Of a DNA stretch of 64,000 nucleotides, positions 28,809-41,903 are shown one piece after another. The stretch comes from Lepidodermella squamata (lineage: Eukaryota > Gastrotricha). The notes below the pieces were generated by a model that saw nothing but the letters and a program-made list of their open reading frames with translations, was not told the origin of the DNA and did no database searches. Numbering within the stretch: the stretch's first letter is position 1; each line of letters starts with the position of its first letter. Made by a program: the position numbers and the translations under genes. The DNA is taken from NCBI GenBank assembly GCA_047495785.1, contig JBLDXI010000026.1, forward strand, positions 1,240,001 through 1,304,000. Reading direction: 5' to 3'.

Positions 28809-30471
28809 ATGAAAACCTTCGAGGCTTGCGCTGTTACCGATTTGAAGGGCGGTCAGCTGAAAGATTTCCAGCTCGATGAAGATGTCAAAATTTTGCTGCT
28901 GCACAAGGACGGGAAATTCTACGCATCTGGCACGAAATGCACCCATTACGGAGCACCCTTAATTAAGGGATCCCTCTGCGGAACGAAAATTCGCTGCCCG
29001 TGGCACGGAGCTAATTTCGACCTGACGACCGGTGATATCGAGGATTTTCCGGGCTGCGATTCGATTGCGAGTTATCAAACTGAAGTCAAGGACGGAAAGG
29101 TGTTTGTAACCCTCGACCCGGCTGTTGCTAAGGACGGAAAGCGTCCGTTGAAACTCGCGGCTTACAAGCCGACGGAAGATAAGCGCACCTTTATCGTTAT
29201 TGGCGGGGGTGCTGCTGGGCAAATGGCGGTTCAAACGCTGCGAGAAAACGGTTACCAAGGCAAACTGATTTTGATCTCGGCAGAGAAGTACCTGCCTTAC
29301 GACCGAGTCAAGCTGTCGAAGCAACCCGATATCGACCCTGCTAAAATCGCCCTGAAGTCTGCGGATTTCTATAAAAATGCCTCGGTTGAGCTTGTTATGG
29401 GTAAGGCTGTGAAAAAGGTTGACCCGTCTGCGAAATCGGTGGCGTTGGAGGACGGAACTTCGTTCAAATACGACGCCATACTTGTCGCAACTGGCGGAAA
29501 GCCGAGGACCATGGATAATGCGAAAGACATTAAGGGAATTCATGTTTTGCGGTCGCCCGATGACGGCAAAGGCCTAATTGAAGCCACCAAGGACAAAAAT
29601 GTCGTTATCCTCGGCTCTGGTTTCATCGGACTTGAGCTCGCCGCTGCTCTGGTGAAACCATCAGCCAGCCTGCATCTGATCGGCCGTGACCCGGTTCCTC
29701 TCCGCCAAGTTTTCGGTGAGAAAATCGGAAAATTGCTGCTTAGTATGGAGGAGAATAACGGAGTCAAGTACAAAAGCGGTGTTACGATCAAAGATTTCCA
29801 GTCGGCAAAGGGTGTTTTGACCGGCGTTGTCCTCTCGAATGGCGAAACACTTCAAGCTGATGTTTGCCTGCTGGCAATCGGTGTCGACCCTGCCACTGAT
29901 TTCATGCGCGATACTGGCGTTACTATGGACGCTCAGGGCTACATCGAAGTCGATGATGTTAGTTGATATAGAATATTTCATCATTAAATATATTTTTATA
30001 ATTTTTCAGCGCATGCGCACTAATGTTGAGGGAATTTACGCCGCTGGAGATATCGTCAATTTCCCACTGCCATTGAACGTCACCGGTGGTGTTGCCCGTA
30101 AGACCCACATCGGTCATTGGGGCTTGGCTCAGAATATGGGCAAAAGCGCGGCTTTAAGCATGTTGAGCCTCGAAAAAGCTAAATTCACCACCGTTCCATT
30201 TTTCTTCACGATGCTCTACGGCAAGGGTATTCGTTTCGGCGGTGATTTGAGCGCCGGGTTCAGCGATGTCATCGTCCACGGTGATATGGAGAAATTCACC
30301 TGGGTCGCTTATTTCATTGAGAATGGCGATTCGAAACGTGTTTGTGGCGTTGCTACTATGGGAATGGACCCAATTGCCAGCCATTTCGCCCAGCTGGTTG
30401 GTTCAGGCCGCCAGTTGACCAAGTCTGACATTGAAAGCGACGACAAAGCTGCCTGGGTCAGCAGGCTGTGA
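28809..30471 (+). CDS. AIFM3: AIFM3-like Rieske/FAD oxidoreductase, intact copy
   Basis: A 536-residue protein from exons 28809-29957 and 30010-30471. The Rieske 2Fe-2S ligands are C44, H46, C63 and H66 (CTHYGA, CPWHGA). The FAD motif is VIGGGAAG near residue 130, a second nucleotide-binding motif is VVILGSGFIGLELA near 263, and the second FAD motif is GIYAAGDIVNFP in exon 2. Domain order matches vertebrate AIFM3 (AIF-like). The protein starts almost directly at the Rieske domain with no obvious mitochondrial presequence. Family role: predicted NAD(P)H-linked redox enzyme; AIFM3 is linked to mitochondria-dependent cell death in mammals. The 52-bp intron matches the second intron of the first copy. 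It continues to VSRL with no premature stop. Confidence 0.88.
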
Positions 30472-30789
30472 AGGGGTTCAAATAGCCTCCTTAAAACTTT
30501 TAATTAAAAGACTTCGCGAACAATGAATTACTGCCTTATTTTTCCGCTTATATTTGACTTGAGTGTTTTTATCGGAACATTATGTTCGAAATCGGTGGCC
30601 TTACTCTCTTCAATGTGATTTCGCTTTTTTGTCTCGTAACAATCGTTCATTATGCATCTACTCGTGCATTTTTAACTAGTTCTCTCATCTCGCTGCGTTT
30701 ATTGGTTGTAATCACGATTTTTGCGCTTTTAATTATTCAAAGCAAGATCGATTCGTAAATAATTTTGTTCTATTCAATAGGCCATTTAT
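30472..30789. other. Intergenic, AIFM3-like to ALKBH8
   Basis: T-rich spacer of about 318 bp ending in TTCAATAG (30773-30780), a possible trans-splice acceptor 9 bp before the ALKBH8 ATG. Confidence 0.5.
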
Positions 30790-32592
30790 ATGATTCCGGA
30801 AAAATCAATCAGATGGCTCAAGAAAAAGCGAGCGAAATTTCTGGCGAAACTAGCGGACTCAGCCGCTGACGACAGAGTTTATTCGTTGATAATTGACGAG
30901 AAAAATCCTTCGAAATTTCTGCTCCTGGCAAATGCGGGTCTCAGCAACGGATTGAGCCAGCTCAAAATTCGTGAAATTCTGAAGTCAGATTCGGCGAAAA
31001 TAACGCTGCCTTTCAATCGGAATTATTCAATCGCAGAGTTTGGCGACGAAAAGTCTGCCATCGACGCTTTTACTCACCTTAGTGATCAGCAAACGAGTAA
31101 TGGGGATATTTTCCCTTTCTTCCTCCGATCTATGGTCAATTTTGACATTGTTAAGGTGGAAATCGACCCTCCCTCTGGATTGAAATTGATGGATAACTTC
31201 CTGAGTGAGGAAGAGGAACTGCTTTTGTTGAAATTTGTCGACGATCTGAAAATCTCGAAACCAATTGATTCTACTTTGAAACAGCGAAAAGCCTGGCATT
31301 TCGGCCATATTTTCGACTATTCAATGAATCAAGTCAAGTTTGCGGAGTCGAATCCGTTACCTGAGTTCTGCGCGCAATTTTTATTCGAAAAATTGTTGAG
31401 AGAGAAATTGGTCACTGAAGAGCCTGATCAACTGACTATAAATGAGTACGACCCGGGTGATGGAATTCCCTATCACGTTGAATCACATTGTTTTGGTGAC
31501 GAAATTGTTTCAATAAGTTTGGGAAGTCCCATAGTTATGGAATTGAGGAAATCTCAGTTGGACGATCGGCGATTGGTCTCCCTCCGTCTTGAAAATCGAT
31601 CTGCCTTGTTGCTATCAGGGGAATCGCGGCAAAATTGGGAACATGGAATTCCGAGCCGGAAAACCGAAGTTGTAGTTGAAAAAGAGGACGGCAGCTATTT
31701 GAACGTATTTGATCTGCCGAAAACAGACCTGGTAATACCCGAAAACGGCTATAACTTCGGCACTTTGATTAGGCAACGTCGAGTCTCGTTCACCTTTCGG
31801 AAAGTTGTTCAAAACCAGCCTGAACCCGAAAAAATTCCGAGCCGAGTAATTCTGCCTGATACTCGTGTTTTGGAGCAGAATTACGTTAAGGAGGTCTACG
31901 AAGCTGTCGCGCCAGATTTTTCATCAACCCGCCACACTCCTTGGCCCAAAGTCGCCGATTTTGTCCGGTCTCTAACAGAGGGTTCGTTACTTGCGGATGT
32001 CGGATGCGGAAACGGGCGGTATTTTGCTGTGAATCGCGACATTTTTACGATTGGTTGTGATTTTTGCGAAAATCTTCTAAAATTGGCCGCGCAGTCTACC
32101 CCAAAATGCGGTGTTTTAGTCAGTAATTGTTGCAATTTACCCTTTCCTGATAATTCTATGGATGCTGTGATATGCATTGCGGTTATTCATCATTTAGCCT
32201 CGGAGGAAAGACGGAAACAAGCGGTTGATGAGCTATTCCGAATTTTGAGACCAAGCGGCCGAGGCTTGATTTCAGTATGGGCGGTTGAGCAGTCTGATGA
32301 GTCGACTGGGTCAGCCTCGAATTATGTCGCCAATCGCAAAAACTACGATGAAAATAACGTGGAAATGGTGAATGTTGATGGGGTAACGTTACCAGTCCAC
32401 AAACCTCGAACACCGTTCAACCCAAACCGTCGCGATTGTTTTGTGCCATGGAAGAAAAATTCGTATCGTTATTACCACGTGTTCAAACGCGGCGAGTTGG
32501 AACAGCTTTTCGATCATTTGAATGGCAAAGTAACGTTTGCTCAAAATTATTTTGACGACGGCAATTGGTGTGTGGAATTTGTTAAATCTTGA
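30790..32592 (+). CDS. ALKBH8: ALKBH8 tRNA wobble-uridine methyltransferase/hydroxylase
   Basis: Single-exon, 600 residues, full domain order: a degenerate RRM-like N terminus (1-125), an AlkB-type 2-oxoglutarate/Fe(II) dioxygenase (about 126-340) and a class I methyltransferase (about 365-600). The methyltransferase shows motif I LADVGCGNGR (401-410), CNLPFPDNSMDAVICIAVIHHL and the C-terminal FVPWKKNSYRYYHVF. Known role: methylation of cm5U to mcm5U and hydroxylation to mchm5U at the tRNA wobble position. The dioxygenase keeps H229, H285 (SRQNWEHGI) and the 2-oxoglutarate arginines in RVSFTFR, but the metal-binding HxD reads H-V-E (E231). That may weaken or alter iron binding while the methyltransferase stays intact. 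Second intact gene of the plus-strand run, 66 bp before a TTTTTGAATAG acceptor region. Confidence 0.92.
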   Translation: MIPEKSIRWLKKKRAKFLAKLADSAADDRVYSLIIDEKNPSKFLLLANAGLSNGLSQLKIREILKSDSAKITLPFNRNYSIAEFGDEKSAIDAFTHLSDQQTSNGDIFPFFLRSMVNFDIVKVEIDPPSGLKLMDNFLSEEEELLLLKFVDDLKISKPIDSTLKQRKAWHFGHIFDYSMNQVKFAESNPLPEFCAQFLFEKLLREKLVTEEPDQLTINEYDPGDGIPYHVESHCFGDEIVSISLGSPIVMELRKSQLDDRRLVSLRLENRSALLLSGESRQNWEHGIPSRKTEVVVEKEDGSYLNVFDLPKTDLVIPENGYNFGTLIRQRRVSFTFRKVVQNQPEPEKIPSRVILPDTRVLEQNYVKEVYEAVAPDFSSTRHTPWPKVADFVRSLTEGSLLADVGCGNGRYFAVNRDIFTIGCDFCENLLKLAAQSTPKCGVLVSNCCNLPFPDNSMDAVICIAVIHHLASEERRKQAVDELFRILRPSGRGLISVWAVEQSDESTGSASNYVANRKNYDENNVEMVNVDGVTLPVHKPRTPFNPNRRDCFVPWKKNSYRYYHVFKRGELEQLFDHLNGKVTFAQNYFDDGNWCVEFVKS

Positions 32593-32682
32593 CGAAATAT
32601 TTTGCTTTGGGAACTTTAATCACCGTATTTTTTTGAATAGGTTCATTTTTAATGAAATTTGAACTTGGACAAATCAAATCAA

Positions 32683-35600
32683 ATGGCTACTTCTTCAGCT
32701 GAACTCGAAAAGCTCCAGTTGAGAAACGAACTCGACCGCTTGCGGGCGGTCATAAATGAAGGCAGTGCCCAGGAAAATGAAATTATTGGAGATGGACTCG
32801 GAGATACCGTTTTAGAACCGACCTTATTCGACGATCCTAATCCACCTCAAACGACTTCATACGACCTTTTAGTCACTTCGACTATCGCCCCGATGGAACC
32901 GGCTGTCGTTCAAAATTATTTGAGGCAATGTTTGGAGGTCAATCTGCAGTATCAAGAACAAATTCGCCAGAAAATCGATTACATTCGTAAGGCGAAAGAG
33001 AAAATTAAACAAATGATGGCGGAGAAGAAGCAAGAAATCGCGATTTGTGGCGATGAAAGGGACACTTACGAGGTTTTGAGACCCCTCCCAGTAAATGCAA
33101 GACCTTCAGAAATGACGATTAACAGCTTTTCTATGCCGTATTTGAGGCGAGTTCATGGTATCTATGCACCGCCGAATGATGACGTGAAAACTAAGTCGAA
33201 AAATGGCGAAAATATGGCGCATGAAGAGAATTACTCGAGCGGCTGGAAATGGGGTGATGCGAATCTGGAAAATTCTTTGCGGCGCGAAGTAAGACGGGAG
33301 GTTTTATCCCGGTTTCTCGCGCCATACATCCAGGAGCGAGACGATTTGCGCGAAATTATGAAAGAAATCGACGATGTTGAAAAGGCGAGGCGAGATCTTC
33401 AACAGGTTGAAGCGACGATAAAACGCATCATCCACGAAACTGATATCACTGATTTGTTCAAAAACGCCGAGTTGATGGAAAAAGTTGACTGGATGAAAGT
33501 GGCGAAAAATATGAAGAGCCAAGTTACGCATAGGACTTGTCAATTAGTTTGGACGAATTACCTATCGCCGTGCGTGAATAAGCACAAATTCAAACGTGAC
33601 GAGGATCAAGCGCTGAGGAAATTGACGATGAAATCGGTGAAGCGTTGGTCGAAAATTGCGGCGAAATTAGGCACGAATCGAACGGCTTATCAGTGTCTGC
33701 AGCGGTATAACTCAAAAATCAACCCGCGGTCGGAATATCGGAGCTTTTACAAGTTCGAAGGTGACGGGCCTAAGGTACTCTGGCGACGGGTTGACGATGA
33801 GCGGTTGATGGAGCTCGTCTCTGAATTCGATTTGGTTCAACACTCGAATGAAAACACGATTCGGCACATTGATTGGAACCGAGTATCCACGGTGAGTTTG
33901 GCAAATTCTTATGAAGTATAACATATGGCACAGTACTTCGGTTGATAATAGCTTAGGAATATCTGAAAGATTCCTGGAATTTTCATAGCCAGACATAGTG
34001 GTAGATCAAGTTACGTTAGTCGAGCGAATTCGAAACCGACTTGATCGCTGTCAGCTCGCATTTTTCCAGCCGGGGTAGTTAGTTTGATGACGGTTGGGGC
34101 TAGCTTGAGCTTTTATATAGTTCAAAAGCGGAGTTTAGTTATAAAGAAATGATAACCTACCAGGAACTACGGTGTCCATGGCGTCCCTGGTGCTACTTAC
34201 TATGCTAGAAGGAATCAATCTCAGCCAGGCAGACTCCCCTCCTTGAAACGCTTCACAAAAAATGCCATGCTTTATAAGAAATGTTCGAACCAAAGTCCTA
34301 ACTTTGAAATCATTTAAGGTCCAAGAAGACCAATATTGCTAAGAATTAGTATACAGATGCGCTATTTTTTTTGCAATCTGTTAAAAATCGTTTATCCATT
34401 CTCTAGCTTATGGGTGAATTCTCCGCGAACGAGTGCATGAAACGATACATCTATCTGAGCTCAATTGTTGCGAAGGGTCGCTGGAACGACGATGAAGAAG
34501 TGCGCCTGGAAGAAGCCGTTGCAACGTATGGAACTTCCAGCTGGTTCGCAGTGTCAACTTACGTCGCCACGCGCTCGCCATTCCAATGCCGATCTCATTA
34601 CGAAAAAATCATGATTCTAAAAAACGAGACGAAGCTACTCGGAATGCGAGGACCGATTGAATGGTCGCATGAAGAGGATACGATTTTATGGTTCAACCGC
34701 AACTCGTCCGCTGAACATGTTCGTAATTACAACGAAATTAACAAATTATTGCCGAATCGGCTGAAGACTGAATTGAAACAGCGGTTCAATTTGCTGAAAT
34801 TATGGCATAAACACGCTCGTTGGTTGCTGAAAAACGAGGGCACCTTACTATCGTTATTAGTCAAATCAGACACAGATCTCACATTCGCTGAAGTCGAGAA
34901 ATTGAAGAATGAAATGGAGCGACATACAAATTCGCGCCGTAGCAATTCGAGCGATAAATTTGAAGCTGGCGCGATAACTTTCGCTGAAATCGGTCAACTG
35001 GAAAAATTGACTAGTGCCATGATTCTCGAGGCTGGTTTATCCCGCGAATTGGTCGATGATAAGCTGAAATTGATTCGAGATATCGCGAATTATCGCGCAG
35101 TTCCTGTTCCGCTAATGCGAAAACTGCCGTCGAAAGACAAATTTTTCGAGCGGAAGGAAGAAGTCCACCTTAAAATCAAAGAAATGATTTTGCGACTTCA
35201 ATATCTTCGCTGCAAGAAAATTGATGATTTCAACATGAATCGAAAAATCATTACAAAGCGTCATCAGCTGAAGAAAAGATACCCTTCGATTAATATGGCT
35301 ATGGCGAAATTGCATTACGCGATGCGATTTCCTCGTTACATTGACCGGGCTCGTAATTTGCTGCTCGAAATGGAAAAAGTTGATAGCGGAACTCCTGTTG
35401 CAAAATTGATTGAAATTTCGAGAAAAATCGATTTCCTAGCGAGGAAGGTCAGAACTCGTGAGGCTTTGAGGCTCAAACAACCAGCTTCAATGACGACTTG
35501 GAACGATATCGCGACTCGGATTAGGGTCATTTACCGCAAGAAGAGCTTGATCTATCCCTCCCAACCTCGCAAAATGTATGCTGACAAACTATGGCGGCGC

Positions 35601-37193
35601 TTTAAAACGTCTGTACCTCGACCAGACCAAGACAAGATTTCGAAGGGGCTAGCAAAGTAAGTTGGTTTCAACTCAAAATGAGCCTGGCTTAATCTAATAA
35701 AATCCAGGTTGTTGATAACAAATCTCGGCAGTAACATCGAAGGTCTTGCTAAGTATGCGAAAAGTTCATTGGAGCAGGCTGATGCCCAGATTCAACAGAG
35801 CAAAGAAGACCGACCTGCAGAAAACGATTCAGATACCGATTTCGCGAATCATTTGCCTCAAATCAATGCAACCGATGCGATTTTACGTATGAGGCGTTTT
35901 CGGGCAGCCTTATCGCTCGACTGCCTTAATGCTGATGTAGACGGCCCCAGCACTTCATCCGGTTCTTTCGTTTCGTTGAGAAATGAATTTGCTACAATTT
36001 CTGACATTGACGACGACGAATTCGTTTTGAGAGATTTGTCGCCGGTTATACCACCGAACCCGGTTACTACCGTCTCATATCGGAGTCTGCAAATGGCTCG
36101 AATGCGGTTGCAAGATTTGCTGTCTGAAAGTTGTAATTCGTCGGAGAGGCAACATTTAATCGAGACAGTTGCTGCTCTGAAAGAAAAGCCTGACGAAGGC
36201 TATTCATTGCTGCAACGGCGATTTGAAGCCCTATTTACGTGGCCTGCTTTATTGGAAAAAGTCGAGCCTAGATTTGATAACGAACCCGTTCGAATCGCGA
36301 AAACTCCAGTTTTAACTCCGAGCGATGTGCCTGATACAGACGATCCACCCGAATACAAAAGTGATAAACCGCGACCTCGTCTCGTACCGAAATTTCTGCG
36401 GACCAAAGAAGGAAGGGCATTACGGGAGAAGTATCTCCAAAAATACCCATTTGCTCGTAAAGATCGAGCCAAGCTTTACTTCTCATTTCAAAATTGGTTC
36501 AAGGGCGACTTGGAAAGCAAGAGAGCCCCTGCGAGGTTTGATATTCCGACCAATGTTTTCCTGCCTCCCTCTCATCGAGAGCCGAGATCTCAACGCATCA
36601 AAACTCTAATCGAACAGGGACGGATTTCGAGAGAGAGATTAAGTGGGCTTTCAAGACAGGCGATTTTACGTCGATCCATGAAATTTGCGAAATTGAGGCA
36701 AATTGAAATCGAGAGAGAAATTATGGAAGTGTCGAATCATAGTGATTCATCCGATTCTGAAGTTCAGCCGGTTCACTCAAGACGGGATTTCGCTATTGAA
36801 TTGGCCCAAAGAGCTATCTTGAGACACCAATTTGAGGGAACCGAGGTCGATATTACAGTTGGTCGAAATAACTTCACTTCCGAAATTTCGTCAAACAAAC
36901 GAGCTGTCGATAGGAGGCCTGTACAGCAATCGATAAATGTTTCCGACTCGGATAGCTCGGAAAATGAGCAAGAGACGACAGCTCCAGCAAAACAAGTTCG
37001 TTTTGCGCCGAAAGACGAGGTGATTGTTCCTCAAATTCTGCCAGTCCAACCGCCTCAAGTCGCGTTGCTCGAGCTGAATTACGAAGACTTGCTGCGATTG
37101 TTCGAAAACGGTGCTCGAAGCAGTGTTAAAATTGCCATTCCCCTTCCAGCCGCTGCTGCTGCTGCTCATCCACCAAATTCTTCTTCACGATAA
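32683..37193 (+). CDS. SNAPC4: SNAPC4-like Myb protein, tandem copy 1
   Basis: A 1314-residue protein from three exons, 32683-33891, 34407-35656 and 35708-37193. It starts at the ATG of MATSSAEL. The N-terminal third matches the SNAPC4 region before the Myb repeats (LEVNLQYQEQIRQKI; PYLRRVHGIYAPPNDDVKTK). Myb-type repeats follow: WSKIAAKLGTNRTAYQCLQRY near residue 320, then RWNDDEEVRLEEAVATYGTSSW, then EWSHEEDTILWF. The C-terminal half is charged and less conserved, ending in LNYEDLLRLFENGARSSVKIAIPL, a motif shared with the sister copies. Known role: the largest SNAPc subunit, which binds the proximal sequence element of snRNA promoters for RNA polymerases II and III. An AATAG acceptor at 32640 sits between ALKBH8 and this start. 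Confidence 0.85.
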
Positions 37194-37395
37194 AATTGTT
37201 TGTGTTTCATCATAATTTTCTCACCCAGTTTTTCATAATAATTGCAATTTGGCATCCGGTTTTTAAATTTGCCCAGTTTTATTGGAGGAAAGAATGTGAA
37301 TTATCTAATAATCGATCTTTTTTATTTTCTAGGTAAATTTTTAATGAGTTATTGATAAGTTTGGCAACCTTCCTGTCTCGATTTTTCCCGATCGA

Positions 37396-40300
37396 ATGGA
37401 ACCTGATGATGAGCAGGAGCAGCTGAAACGGGAACTTGACCAGCTACGACAGTTTATCAATCTCGATGAAGACCTCACGTTTTCATCAGGAATCGGTTCA
37501 TCTCAAAGTTTCTACGAGGATAATAACACCTTCATTCCACCGCCCGAAGAAGATTCTCTAGCATTAAGTTTACCTCAAAGTTCCAAGTTATCGCTGTCTC
37601 GAGTGCCTAGCGAAGTTTACTCGGCTAAAACAACAAGTTCTCACCAAGCGTCGAATAAGCGGAATTTGCGTCGGTGTCTAGATCTCAACCTCGAATACCA
37701 AGCCACGCTATGCAATTATCTCGACGCGCTGCGCCAGACCCGGCGCGATATTCAAGCGCAAATCAAGTTCACTAAATCCGAGATTGAATTTGAGGAAAAT
37801 GAGCGGAAAAAACGCGATAATCGCAGACCGACCCCGGTCATTTTAAGACCAGGCGCTTTGACCCTGGCTTGTTTCCGCCGGCCTTATTTTCGCACCCGTT
37901 TCGGCCTATTACCACCCCCGAACCCGGACTCGATCGAAAAATGCCGTCTCGGACATTTACTACCCTATGACGAAAGTTACGAGAGTAATTGGAGGTGGTA
38001 TGATGGATCTTTGAAAGACCGTCTACTTCGAGAAATTCGGCGCGAGCTGCTAGCAAAAATTCTGCAACCTCACATCGAGACTCGAGACGAATTGCGTCAA
38101 TTAGCTGGTGAGATTGACGGCCCTGCTTTAAAAAATGTCTACCGAGATTTGTATGCCACTGAGAAAACTATTAAAACTATTGCTCAAGAAACGAACGTGG
38201 ATCAACTGTTCACAGATGAAGAAATGATGAAACAGGTCGATTGGATGAAAATTGCCAAGCAATTGGGCGGGTCTTTTTCGCATATTACTTGCCAGCTGGT
38301 TTGGATCAACTACCACTCGCCTCTCGTGAACAAAAAGCCGTTTAAACGTGGGGAAGATGGGAATTTAGCTGCAATTGCGAGTGGGCGGAGTTTCCGAAAC
38401 TGGGCAAAAATTGCCTCGGACTTGAAAACACGTCGCAGTGCTTTCCAGTGTTTGCAGCGCTACCATTCCAAATTAGCCCTGAAAGAGGCGAAAAAGGAAG
38501 AAACAAAGGAAGAAATGGTGGATGTCATCGATCGGCCAACGATTTGGCGACCCGAGGATGAACAGCGACTGCTCAGTGTCGTTTCGGCTTTGGGCGTGAA
38601 AACTGCCGATGCAGTTCGTTACATCGATTGGCGTTTCGTATCTCAGGTTTGTTCAATTTTATAACTCGGATTAGCAAAAAATACGCTCAAATCTATGTTA
38701 AAAATTCCACCTTAAAATTAAAATAGTCAATTTTTTCAATTTTTCTAATAATATTATTTTCTATTACAGCAAGTCGGTCAATACTCACGAACCGAGTGCT
38801 GTGAACGGTATATTCAACTATCCTCGAAACTCAACACTGGCTGTTGGTCGAAAGACGAGCACGAACGGCTCGAGGAAGCTGTTAAAACTTACGGCTCCGG
38901 AAATTGGATTGCTGTATCTACTTTTGTCGGAACACGTTCCCCAAAACAATGCTATTCACACTGGGAAGGCACTGTGCATAGAAATGTTGTGAAAACCATG
39001 CAGGAAAACTGCCCTGCCCCAGACTGGACCGCTGAAGAAGACGCGCTGCTTTGGTTCAATCGAAACAGCCAATTGAGGTCCATGCGGCATTTTTACGAAA
39101 TAAACCGGCTGTTACCTGGCCGGCTGAGGGGCGAATTGATGGAGCGGTATAAACAGCTCAAAGCATGGCAAATGCAGGCGAAATGGTTGCTAAAGAATGA
39201 AGGAACCCTCTTGTCTCTTATTGTAAAATCCGATGCCGAGCTAACCATGGCTGAAGTGCAAAATCTGAGGTCGGAATTGGTGCGTTTCAAAGCGGATCGG
39301 CGGCATAAATTGCTGAGCTTATCGAAGGAAGATGCTGAAGAGTTTGCGACGCTTTCGTTCAACGAACAGGCCCAGCTCGAACAGCTGACAAATGCGATGA
39401 TCCTCGAGGCGAGTATGTCTCGCGATTTGGTCCAGGAGAAATTGCAACTGGTTCGAGATATCGCTGAAATGAGAGCTGTCCCGGTTCCTTTAATCAAAAA
39501 CTTGCCCTCGCGAGAAATTCATCTCAATAAACAAAGCGAGGCAATAGGTAAAATTCGTGAATTGTTGCTCAAAGTCACTGCTGATCGGTACGCGAAACGG
39601 GACCGGCCGGTTAAAGCGCCGAGTTTCAATCAAATAATGGCGCGAATTCGTGATGCGACGCGCGACCCTCAAGCTGCGGAAATGGCCCGCGACATACTGC
39701 AACGCCTCGCTTCCGTCCAGGGTGGTACAAAAGTTCGATATCTCATTAATCTATCACACCAACTGGACGCGTTATCTCAGAAAAGTCGGTTCTATTCGGC
39801 TAACCAGCCGCCTCGATGCGCTACGCCGTCTGAGTGGAATTTCTATGGATCGAGAATCGGGTACTTGGTAGCGCGAAATCCGAAACATCGGCGGAAATTT
39901 TACGAGAAGCCTGCCAATGTTCCACGCGGTGAACGGCGCTACCACGCTGCTGAAAAAGTTTACCCTGTTGCCAAGTAAGTTGATCCACCTTAAGAGAATA
40001 GGAATATTTAGTTTATTGCTGTCTGGGATTTTACTATGATTTTTCTTCCACCAGGTTGTTGATATCGAGTTTGGGCTCTGATCTTGACGCTATTTCTGCC
40101 GAAGTCACTACGCAACAAGAATTCGACCATCGACTCGATCGCGATCATATCAGCGAGGCTGCGAATAACCTCGGCGTTTTTCTACCATCTACAACCACTA
40201 CAATGGAAGGGCGTTTGCGGCGGTTCAACATCGAAGTTGCGAAACAAACAATCGAAGCCGCGACTGATTCATACGAAACTGGCAGCGGGGTTTTCCCATC

Positions 40301-41579
40301 GATTCGCGACGAGTTCTGCTCTTTAGCCGACCCGATTGCCGAGGGCCGAAATTTGCCGTGTTTGCCGCCTAATGTCGCCACCGCAAACGGATACCGACTT
40401 CTGCAATCGATGAAATCGAAATTGGCCGAAATTATCAACGAATCCGGTCGGCATAATGCTGAGGCGCTGGGTACGAAAGTTCGGGAGTTGCGAGCAAAAG
40501 AAGATGCAGGCTATATTTTGCTGAAGAAACGCATGCAGGCACTATTTTCTTGGCCGGGAGTTCTGAGCCAAGCCGAACCCGAACCCTGGTCTATGCCTCA
40601 AGATTTCCCTTTCACCGGCGAAATCGCGCCTGAAACTCCGCGGAAAATTGTCGAAATCTACAAACCTTATCAGCTCGACGATAATGGCGATATGGTCGGC
40701 AACAGGGGCCAAAAATTACCCAGCTATCAAGAATCGTTCTGCAGCTCGGTGATGGGCTCACCAGTTGTTCCTTCGGTCTCTTCCAAGTTAAAAGTTCGAA
40801 AACGTTGCACTGTCGCGGCTTTGATTCACAAAAATCCGATCGAATCGAAATCTCACGAACCGTCTGGCCCTAAAACTGTTTTGAGCCCATCCGAGATGGA
40901 TTCATTGAGATTCATCCGAGAAAATCGGAAAAGAGGTTCGATCGCTCTTCAAATCGCTGACATTGCGATTGAACGGTATAAAGCTGAGGAAGCAAATTCT
41001 TCAATCGTTATTGAGAACGAGGCTGGCCCGAGCGATCCACCTTTAAGTATCGCGAGTAACTCGACTGACGATTTGCCGGTTTTCTCACCGCCCCGCTTGC
41101 CCGTGTATCCAATGCCGCAAATCGAACTGATCAATCCACCTCAAATTGAGATGATTGACGCGAGTGAGAATTCTGAGTTGCCTAGTCCGTTGAAATCAAA
41201 AGCTATCAACAAATTGCCATTCAACCCCCTAACACCGGCCCAGCAGCAACAGCCGCAAAGCGTGTTGAAATCGGATGATATGGAGGAAACTACCAGTGGT
41301 AAGAAAAATGAGCGTGAAGTTGAGAAGACTACGAAGAAAACTGTGAATTTTAATACCAGCCGGGGTGGTGGTCGTCAATCAAGTTTGTGTAAAAAGCGAG
41401 TAGCAAGCATGCGGGCTGGCAGCGATGCTGAATCATCAATCAAAGCGAAACAGCCGAAAACTGGCGAGGTCCAACAAGTCAAGGTGATTCAATTCACCCC
41501 TGCTGATGTTTTGGGTTGTCTTACCGCAAGTCCGAAGAGTTTCACTGCTGCTCTGGTTCGAGAGTCACCTGCTCAATAG
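37396..41579 (+). CDS. SNAPC4: SNAPC4-like Myb protein, tandem copy 2
   Basis: A 1326-residue protein from three exons, 37396-38646, 38770-39974 and 40055-41579, with both introns at the same positions and phases as copy 1. It keeps the pre-Myb region (LDLNLEYQATLCNYLDALRQ; RPYFRTRFGLLPPPNPDS) and the repeats NWAKIASDLKTRRSAFQCLQRY, CWSKDEHERLEEAVKTYGSGNWIAVSTFVGTRSPKQC and DWTAEEDALLWF. The C-terminal DLL motif is weak here (IQFTPADVLGCL) and its IAIPL half is lost. The protein is a full-length paralogue with no frame damage, so it is likely functional. A TTTTCTAG acceptor at 37332 precedes the start by about 60 bp. Confidence 0.85.
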
Positions 41580-41903
41580 GAAATCAAATAGCTAGAAAAA
41601 AACGATGATTTTTTGACTTTTTTACTCTGAATCGCTGGGAAGAAAACAGGAAATTTTATGTTCAATCTATATCATGTTCTCGGCGAGTTCTTCAAGCCTT
41701 ATGTTTTTAACTTCATTTTTTGTGTTGCTGATCATTGTAGTCAAACATTCTGCGCAATTCCGATGATGAGATGAAAGTGATGATACAAAAAATCGTGCCC
41801 TTGTTGGGTCATTTAATAGGCTATTGCAATTCAAGAAAAAAAACGAGTTTTGTCAATATTGTGTTTTTGGGTATATTTAGAGCTTTACAGATATTTCAAC
41901 GAG

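Noticed and set aside
28959-29543. 194-codon minus-strand frame
   Set aside because: Antisense shadow of the intact AIFM3-like coding exon.
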